DNA of 64,000 nucleotides, from the NCBI RefSeq assembly GCF_032118995.1, contig NC_092656.1, forward strand, positions 12,334,761 through 12,398,760. The letters are read 5' to 3'. A program made the position numbers and the translations under genes. Of this stretch, positions 57,519 through 64,000 are shown piece by piece. The notes under the pieces were generated by a model. It searched no databases. It was not told where the DNA came from and saw only the letters and a program-made list of their open reading frames with translations. This DNA comes from Asterias amurensis. Lineage: Eukaryota > Echinodermata > Asteroidea > Forcipulatida > Asteriidae. Numbering within the stretch: position 1 is the first letter of the stretch; each line of letters starts with the position of its first letter.

Positions 57519-58494
57519 AGGCACTGGACACTATTGGTAACTGCTCAAAATAATTGTTAGCATAACCATTTAGTTGTTAACGATCAATGGAGAGATGTTG
57601 ACATTGTGAGAAGCGGCTCCCTCTGTAACGTAATTTTTGAGTATTAAGAGGTAATTGCTCACTAAAATAACAAGAGACTTTTGGCTATATAGAAGCCTTT
57701 TATTCCCATCTGAAAGCACACTATTTTGTACAACAAGGGTGATTTTCTTTCTTCATTTCCTTGCACCTTGCTTCAATAACCAAATTTAGTCCAAATTTTC
57801 ACAGCCTTGTTATTATATAATTATACGATTAAAGGCACTGGACACTGTTGGTAATTACTCCAAATATTTTTGATGGTAACATCAAGTAAAACGTGGTTTT
57901 CGTGAAAGAGGTAATTTCTCGCTCACAATAATAACAGACTTCAGCTGAAGCCTTTTATTAGGCAAAAGAATGCGCACACACATTTTTTGAACAAGGTTTT
58001 TTTCTTTCTTTCATTATTCTTTTGCAACTTCGATGCATATGTTGGGATACACCAAGTGATAATACTGGTCGTTGACAATATTATTACCAAAGTTGTCAGC
58101 TGTCCAGTGCCTTTAAAGGCAGTGGACACTATTGGTAATTGTCAAAGACTAGCCTTCACAGTTGGTGTATCTCAACATATGCATAAAATAACTAACCTGT
58201 GAAAATTTGATCTCAATCGGTCATCGAACTTGCGAGATAATAATGAAAGAAAAAAACACCCTTGTCACACGAAGTTGTGTGCTTTTAGATGGTTGATTTC
58301 GAGACCTCAAGTTCTAAACCTGAGGTCTCAAAATCAAATTCGTGGAAAATTACTTCTTTCTCGAAAACTATGGCACTTCAGAGGAGGCCGTTTCTCACAA
58401 TATTTTATACCACCAACCTCTCCCCATTACTCGTCACCAAGCAAGGTTTTATGCTGATACATATTTTGAGTAATTACCAATAGTGTCAGTGCCT
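57519..58494. repeat. three consecutive TTAA-1 MITEs
   Basis: Copies at 57519-57828 (right end lost), 57833-58112 and 58117-58494 lie head to tail. TTAA separates each pair (57829-57832, 58113-58116) and flanks the group (57515-57518, 58495-58498). Confidence 0.9.
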
Positions 58495-58726
58495 TTAAAA
58501 CAATCGAACGGTTCTAAAAACAAAATTTATACTTTCCCTTTACGAGTAAGAATTAACAGCAGACATCCGTCAGGAACTAGCGGAAATAAGGCATAGTAAA
58601 CCGTAGATAAATTTGTGTTGGTGATGATAAAAATACGAGGTCGTTATAAACACAACATTGATCTCATGGGTGCGTGCAGATCTCAAGAGTGATGGGTGCA
58701 CCACACTGAAATCAAACTGTTTTTAA

Positions 58727-59109
58727 AGGAACACGTTGCCTTGGATCGGACGAGTTGGTCAAAACAAAAGCGTTTGTAACTGTTTTTTATAAAATGCATA
58801 TGGTTGGAAAGATGTTTTAAAAGTAGCATACAATGATCTACACAAATATGCCTCGAAATTGCGTGGTTTTCTTTTTACCTCGTCCATTAACACGGTCGGC
58901 CATTTATGGGAGTCAAAGTTTTGACTCCCATAAATGGCCGACCGTGTTAGTTCGCGACGTAAAAAGAAAACCGTACAGTTTTGAGTGATACTTGTGTGGA
59001 TCATTATATTCTACTTTTAAAACATCTTTCTAACCATATCTATTTCATAACAAACGGTTTCAAACGCTTTTTATAGACCAACTCGTCCGATCCAAGGCAA
59101 CGTGTTCCT
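58727..59109. repeat. TTAA-3 palindromic MITE
   Basis: Both ends and both TTAA flanks are present. The centre is an inverted GGCCATTTATGGGAGTCAAA pair. Confidence 0.92.
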
Positions 59110-59175
59110 TTAACTATAGGGCTATCGTAGATGTTAAATTTGCATCGGGGATAAAGAATATATATATATTTTTTT

Positions 59176-59490
59176 GCTCTAGAATTGCAAGGGTCGTGGG
59201 TTCGAATCCCACCCGAGTAACATGCCTGTGATAAGTAGGATTTGAAACTTTGCATGGTGGAAATAAGATATAGAAGAGTTTGCGGTAACACCATGTAATA
59301 AAAATCTCTAAATGAGTTGGGGTGGTTCTGAAAAGAACCGTTGGATTAACTCGACGTTTCGATCAGTATGCTCTGATCGTCTTCTGGAGAATGCTGGACT
59401 CTGATGCCTGTGATATTTTTTCACAGGACTCGGGAAAGTACCGATACAGTGCTAACACACATCGGTTTATTGGTAAAAAACTAAAAGTGA
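59176..59490 (+). repeat. tRNA-headed SINE split by a small retroposon
   Basis: CTCTAGAATTGCAAGGGTCG and GTGGGTTCGAATCCCACC are the tRNA part (5' end truncated). After GCCTGTGAT the SINE stops at 59232 and resumes at 59404 with GCCTGTGATATTTTTTC and GTGCTAACACACATCGG. Confidence 0.8.
59233..59403 (-). mobile_element. 171-bp HP-family retroposon-like element
   Basis: Inserted in the SINE between exact 11-bp duplications ATGCCTGTGAT (59222-59232 and 59404-59414). On the minus strand it carries CGATCAGAGCATACTGATCG as a hairpin, GAAACGTCGAG, then ACGGTTCTTTTCAGAACCAC, a hairpin that matches the layout of the histone mRNA 3' stem-loop. Its other end is CCATGCAAAGTTTCAAATCC. A worn copy of the stem-loop part is at about 26025-26095. 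Non-coding. An 11-bp duplication fits target-primed insertion. Confidence 0.75.
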
Positions 59491-59545
59491 ATAAACTATA
59501 TGGCTGCTCATCGAAGCTAATACATATTAAACATACAAATGTTAA

Positions 59546-59923
59546 AGGCAAGGTACACGTTTGGTAATTGTCAAAGACCAGTATCTCACTTGGTGTATCC
59601 CAACATATGCATACAATAAAAAAAACTGTAAACATTTGGGCTCAACAGGTCATCACATTTGCAAGTGAATAATGAAAGAACAAACATCATTGTTGCATTA
59701 CTTTGTGTGATTTCAAATAATAAAAGGCATGATATAAGGCTTTAGATAAAGTCTTTTATTTTTGAAGTGAATAATTATTTCTTTCTCAAAACACACATTA
59801 TTTTACTTCAGAGGAGCCGTTTCTCACAATGTTTCACAATTATATCAACTACTGCGCGTTACCAAGTAAGTTTTATGCTTTCAATTTGTTTGAGTAATTA
59901 TATACCAAAAGTGTCCATTGCCT
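59546..59923. repeat. TTAA-1 MITE
   Basis: TTAA, AGGCAAGGTACACGTTTGG at the left; CAAAAGTGTCCATTGCCT then TTAA at the right. Confidence 0.9.
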
Positions 59924-61207
59924 TTAAAGCGTCTCAGCTTTTTGAAATAAATTCATATAATTATTAATTTGCTGATATTCCAAGTTGTTGGTTTGTTTTA
60001 ACGTTTGTACCAAGTTGTGCATTTAATTTGTTTTTAAATGTATCCCCGTCCAAAATTAATACACTTCTTAATCAGTGAAAATGGACAGGTTCAATTTTTT
60101 GAAAAGCCCATTATATAGGGCCTACTGTGGTGAACAAAACAGCGCCATTTTAGGGGTCTTATTAATTTACCCTATGACCACGGGAACGTCAACAGCCACA
60201 GGGCACATCATTGGACCATTTCCAACAATCTGTTGCTTAAAATTTGTTTAAAGACACACTCAGCAAAATTATGGTTGTTTTGTTAAATTTTGTGAGTGAT
60301 AACTTCCAGTGATGTTTTGTAATGGTGTTAAGTTTTAAGCTCTAAGTGCCATGTTTATTTTCAACTAATAGTAATACTTTGCAATGATAAAACAGTAAAT
60401 TCGAGAAGAATAAAAATATGTACATTGTATTAGTCAGTTCTTGAAGAATGTCTTATTGCTGTCGTAAAGGTAGTGTCAAACTTTGGTTTAAAGACAATAT
60501 CAAAACAAAAACTGTTAATAAAGAATATTAACCAGTGAACTATTTCCTACTAAAAATCCATAAAAACACAATGCCAACAAATTGCTTTTAAGGGCGACTT
60601 TTGGAGATTCAAAAATTCCTCGGTGTCCGATTGTGAATGTACGACCAGAAATGTGGTTGGTACCCGCTGTCACGTCGGATAAACATGGATTGATTTGAAG
60701 TTCGTCTTGTGACAGTAGACACTGTTTTATTGAAACTCTCACATTTGACCTTTACATCTTTCTTAATTCTATAAAATCAAAATTACGTTGCCAATAGCCT
60801 GACAAGGACCCTGCCTCAAAAAACACCTTGCATTTTCAGTTTTTGAAAAGTAAACCAACTTCAATTCTGAGTTGTCAGTTTAGCAAACACTGCAAAAAGG
60901 AGGGTGTTAAAATATAGTTAAAAGGTTGTCAAAATATAAATACAAGAGAGAAACAATTTTCAATGTTTGGGGCAGAAATGTTCGTTACTTTACACCCTAA
61001 GAGGTAAATTTGGATTAGTTTGTGGTATCCTGTAAACAACAACACCCGAGGTTACACCCATTTCTTGAAGAGTGAACCAATCCTTAACAACTTTATGAAA
61101 TTGGGCCCAGGTTGGATGGAGGATCGTACATACTGTTATGAGCTTTTGGGTTGTTGCCCCCCCCCCCCCTTCCCCCCCCCCCCCGATGCATGTATAGCTA
61201 CCAGCCT
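59924..61207. other. gene-free stretch
   Basis: AT-rich with no recognisable gene. Two adjacent C-runs near 61157-61184. Confidence 0.45.
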
Positions 61208-61551
61208 GGACCCAATTTCATAGAGCTGCTTAAGCACAAAATTAGCTTAGGCTAAACAAATCCTTGCTTAGTCAAATCAGATTACCGGCCAAGATTCCAT
61301 TCAATTGCTATGCTAAGCATGGAGGTAAGTGTGCTAAGTAAACAACATCTAAATAAACACCAGTCACAAGCAAAACAATCGAAAAGTAAAGCATCTCATG
61401 GAATAATATTTCAAGAGAAGCCTTTCACCATTACCTTCTGTAAACCCTGTAAATTATTTGTAAATCTGTGAACTTTGTTTTGTCTGTCCGAATGTATAAA
61501 GTGGCTTTAAGCAATTGCTTAATTATTAAGCAGCTCTATGAAAATTTGCCC
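61208..61551. repeat. CATAGAGCTGCTTAAG MITE with a nested TTAA-2 fragment
   Basis: GGACCCAATTTCATAGAGCT at the left and AGCAGCTCTATGAAAATTTG at the right. Between about 61384 and 61509 lies the right half of a TTAA-2 element (AAGTAAAGCATCTCATGGAA ... GTGGCT-TTAA). Confidence 0.8.
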
Positions 61552-61832
61552 CGTACTTCATCTCAAAGTGTAATGTGTACACACGACGAACGATAGGAGG
61601 CAGCAGACGTATGTCCATTTCCATTGTTTACGTGGTTCTGGGCATGCGCACACACCCAAGGAAAATTGATTTACCTGGTAAGTCTGCTGCCACCTAGCGT
61701 CCGATAAGTCCGCCATTAACAAAATTATGGTCATATCAAACTGCATTAACAATCACTAGTGGTGATGAATTCCCAAAGTTTGTTTCTCATTTTGTACAAT
61801 GTCTTTCTAAATGGAGGACGTCAAAAAAGCCG

Positions 61833-64000
61833 TTAATCTTGTTCCACATAAATGTCAGTATTGCCGGGAATTTCATACTCATTGTCATCGTCAGGCGTGA
61901 CGTCATATTCGTGTTCACCGGCGAGTGAATCCGTAACAGTAGTTTGTAGTTCAACGGGCGGTTCGTAATACTCCGGTTCCGTCTCGGCCGTCTGCTGGTC
62001 GTTCACGACAGGCGGGAGTTCGTAATTGTCGGTCTCTTCGTCTGACAATGTATGGTCGTTTAGTTCATTAGGAGGTGGCTCGTAGTACAGGTCGTCATGG
62101 GTTGCTGACGTCCCTTGTTTGGTACCGATTGGTGTGTCCTCTACTGGTGGCTGCTCGTAGTATATGTCTGGCTGACTTGCTCCTGTCCCTTGTTTGCTAC
62201 CAGTATCAATAGGTGTGTCTTCTACTGGCGGCTCGTAGTACAGTTCTTGCTGGCTTGCTGGCGTCCCTTGTTTTGTACCGGTTGGTGCGTCCTCTAGTGG
62301 CGGTCGCTCGTAGTATATGTCTGGCTGGCTTGCTCCTGTCCCTTGTTTGCCACCAGTACCGACATGTGTATCTTCTACTGGTGGTTCGTAGTATAAGTCT
62401 TTCTGGCTTGCTGCCGTCCCTTGTTTGGTACCGGTAGAAGCCTCCTCTGCAGCTGGTTCATAATAGGGCTCTTCCCTTGATGATGACCGGTCTATGGCTG
62501 CCGATTCCTTCGGTTGTTCGTAGAATGCTGTTTCCATTTGTGGTGCTGTAGGTACAGGCTGATACTCGTTATTCATGTCATCCATCGAGTCTTGATTCGC
62601 CTGCTGGGTGGTGTTGTTGTTTGGAATGTATCCCGAGTCGTATACAATGGTGTTCGTGTTTGAGTCGACTGCAGCCTCGTAGACCCCGACGTCGACGCAT
62701 GAGTACCGGGAAGGGGGTGCACGGAGTGGGTGCAGGCTGAGGTAACGAAGGGTTGAAGCGGAACGGCCTGTCTGGTCCAGTCCTTGGTAGGGTTGAACGT
62801 GCGTCTGTTGGCCGGTCCAACTGGCTAGAGAAGGCACCATAGCCATATCACGATGACGTTCATACTTTGATATAATTTTGTGAGATGTAAACACAAAACA
62901 GGCGATGACGATTTGGGCTGCAACAATGGCACCGATAACTATGCCGATGATTGTTCCACCTCCGAGCCCTCCTCCATATTCTGGAGTCGGAAGGGGGAAA
63001 GTCTGATTGGGATTTGCAGTGAGAGTTGTTGGGATTATTGTGGTGACCTCAGCCAAAGTGGTGGTCTCAGCCAAGATGGTGGTGGGTATGTTCTCGGCAA
63101 GTAGAACCCTTAGCAAGGCTCCCGCAGTCGCTGTGAGTCCGTTCGGCGTGACTACAGTACATCTCACTGAGGTCATGTCGTCCACTAACTGAACATTACG
63201 GATTGTTAAACTTACATGGTTCATGGTGAGTACAAACCGGTCACCGTCCTCCAACGACGGGACAATAATGTTGCCAAAGACCCACATGTATTCAACGATA
63301 GGAGACACGCCACCAGCTATGCACGTGAACGTGACATCTTGACCTGGCGTGGCTATAAGTTGTGGAGGCTCTATACGGGCTGTCGGGTCGATACGAAGGG
63401 GGACAAAAGAGCAAGTACGTACCCCCATGAAAGCTGGGCTTTTTGCCTGGCAGGTGAATTCAACTCCGTTTAAGGCCTCGTCGAAGAGTCTCTCGATGAC
63501 GTTACGGTGCAGTACGGCAGGGGTGATTGGAGTGCCATTTTGAAGCCAGGTGAGCGAGGCTGGTGGTATGCCTCCTTCCGACGTGCAAGTCAGTGTAGCT
63601 CTCTGCCTGAGAGCGAGACCAACAGGCGGGTCGATCTCACACCGTGGGAAGCCGTCCAGCGGTGGGACGTGGACAGTCAGCCGGGCCCTCACGTCCATCA
63701 GCTGGGTTGATCCCACCGGAACAAACCCGCAACGGTAGATGCCGGCATCGGTGCGTCTCACCGGGGAGATCCTCAGGTTGAAGAAGCCGTTTCGTTGATT
63801 ACCCACGATGCTCAACCTTGGACTCCGGGCGTCCTCGAAAAACACAGTGTCAGCCGAAAGGTAGCGTGCATCTCGGTCGAAGTACCAGAACACCTTGAAG
63901 TTCCCCTTGTTCCTAATCTGACATGTAAAGACAACAGTTTCACCCTCGATGACAATACGGTCAATGGGACCCCGTAGTATTGAAATACATGTCAACTCAC
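61833..64000 (-). CDS. single-pass Ig receptor with a Cas-like YxxP repeat tail (5' partial)
   Basis: Minus strand, open from the window edge to TAA at 61833; about 720 residues seen. The first codon is not a true start (no ATG, no signal peptide), so 5' exons lie outside. Three Ig domains: 5-110 (C25/C89, W37, DAGIYRC), 115-203 (C137/C182, W150) and 206-297 (C225/C279, W238). A Thr-rich stalk, a Gly-rich linker and a membrane segment at 349-371 follow. The 349-residue tail contains 14 YxxP motifs at Y492, 511, 535, 536, 562, 586, 587, 613, 637, 638, 658, 676, 677 and 707. YxxP is the preferred site of Crk/Nck-type SH2 domains, as in the p130Cas substrate domain. LRYLSL (416-421) fits an ITIM. 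The family could be innate immune or adhesion; the ligand is unknown. Confidence 0.88.
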   Translation of the reverse strand, partial: ELTCISILRGPIDRIVIEGETVVFTCQIRNKGNFKVFWYFDRDARYLSADTVFFEDARSPRLSIVGNQRNGFFNLRISPVRRTDAGIYRCGFVPVGSTQLMDVRARLTVHVPPLDGFPRCEIDPPVGLALRQRATLTCTSEGGIPPASLTWLQNGTPITPAVLHRNVIERLFDEALNGVEFTCQAKSPAFMGVRTCSFVPLRIDPTARIEPPQLIATPGQDVTFTCIAGGVSPIVEYMWVFGNIIVPSLEDGDRFVLTMNHVSLTIRNVQLVDDMTSVRCTVVTPNGLTATAGALLRVLLAENIPTTILAETTTLAEVTTIIPTTLTANPNQTFPLPTPEYGGGLGGGTIIGIVIGAIVAAQIVIACFVFTSHKIISKYERHRDMAMVPSLASWTGQQTHVQPYQGLDQTGRSASTLRYLSLHPLRAPPSRYSCVDVGVYEAAVDSNTNTIVYDSGYIPNNNTTQQANQDSMDDMNNEYQPVPTAPQMETAFYEQPKESAAIDRSSSREEPYYEPAAEEASTGTKQGTAASQKDLYYEPPVEDTHVGTGGKQGTGASQPDIYYERPPLEDAPTGTKQGTPASQQELYYEPPVEDTPIDTGSKQGTGASQPDIYYEQPPVEDTPIGTKQGTSATHDDLYYEPPPNELNDHTLSDEETDNYELPPVVNDQQTAETEPEYYEPPVELQTTVTDSLAGEHEYDVTPDDDNEYEIPGNTDIYVEQD
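62076..62450 (-). repeat. coding tandem repeat of the YYEPP tail
   Basis: Five units, with KQGT at residues 524, 550, 575, 601 and 626 (spacing 26, 25, 26, 25). Two unit types alternate: TGTKQGT...LYYEPP and TGxKQGTGASQPDIYYExPP. The alternation points to growth by duplicating a two-unit block. Confidence 0.93.

Noticed and set aside
57154-57531. 125-codon hydrophobic open frame on the minus strand
   Set aside because: It runs into a MITE terminus and shows no family similarity that I recognise.
62115-62437. Leu/Val-rich open frames on the plus strand
   Set aside because: They are antisense shadows of the YYEPP repeat of the minus-strand Ig receptor.

Overview
The window is eukaryotic: genes are widely spaced and intron-containing, AT-rich non-coding DNA dominates, and palindromic MITEs, tRNA-headed SINEs and a LINE fragment are abundant. 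The genes are animal: a class A GPCR and two single-pass Ig receptors with tyrosine-motif tails. From memory, the dominant repeat (terminus AGGCACTGGACAC) and the AATTTCATAGAGCTGCTTAAG repeat are typical of echinoderms, most likely a sea star. No database search was possible, so that placement is an inference.

Layout. 1-4.6 kb holds a 172-bp tandem array, fold-back repeats and a SINE. 4.7-5.6 kb is an intronless GPCR (+). 5.8-9 kb holds MITEs and a 58-bp minisatellite. 8.9-15.5 kb is a three-level nest: a TTAA-flanked MITE is split by a second MITE, which is split by a 5.7-kb CACTA-like element carrying a spliced but broken PB1/SAMD3-like gene. 16-23.6 kb is repeats only. 23.8-29.3 kb is a four-exon methyltransferase gene (A, -). 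34.7-51 kb is a direct tandem duplication; each unit holds a four-exon methyltransferase gene (B and C, -) related to A. 54.7-55.9 kb is an Ig receptor exon (+) with an ITAM, ITIMs and YxN motifs. 61.8-64 kb is a second Ig receptor (-, running off the window) with a repeat-built tail carrying 14 YxxP motifs.

How the genes relate. A, B and C share exon number, intron phases and the same winged-helix plus SAM-methyltransferase layout, so they are one family expanded locally; B and C are the most recent pair (16 differences in 363 residues by my count). The two Ig receptors converge tail to tail and have different cytoplasmic codes, one suited to Syk/SHP/Grb2-type SH2 domains and one to Crk-type SH2 domains. 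Both look like innate immune or adhesion receptors, but that role is inferred.

Method note: a coding start is given only where an ATG or a splice junction supports it. Repeat family names (TTAA-1, -2, -3, TAG-MITE, HP) are local labels. Where no feature is listed I saw no gene.
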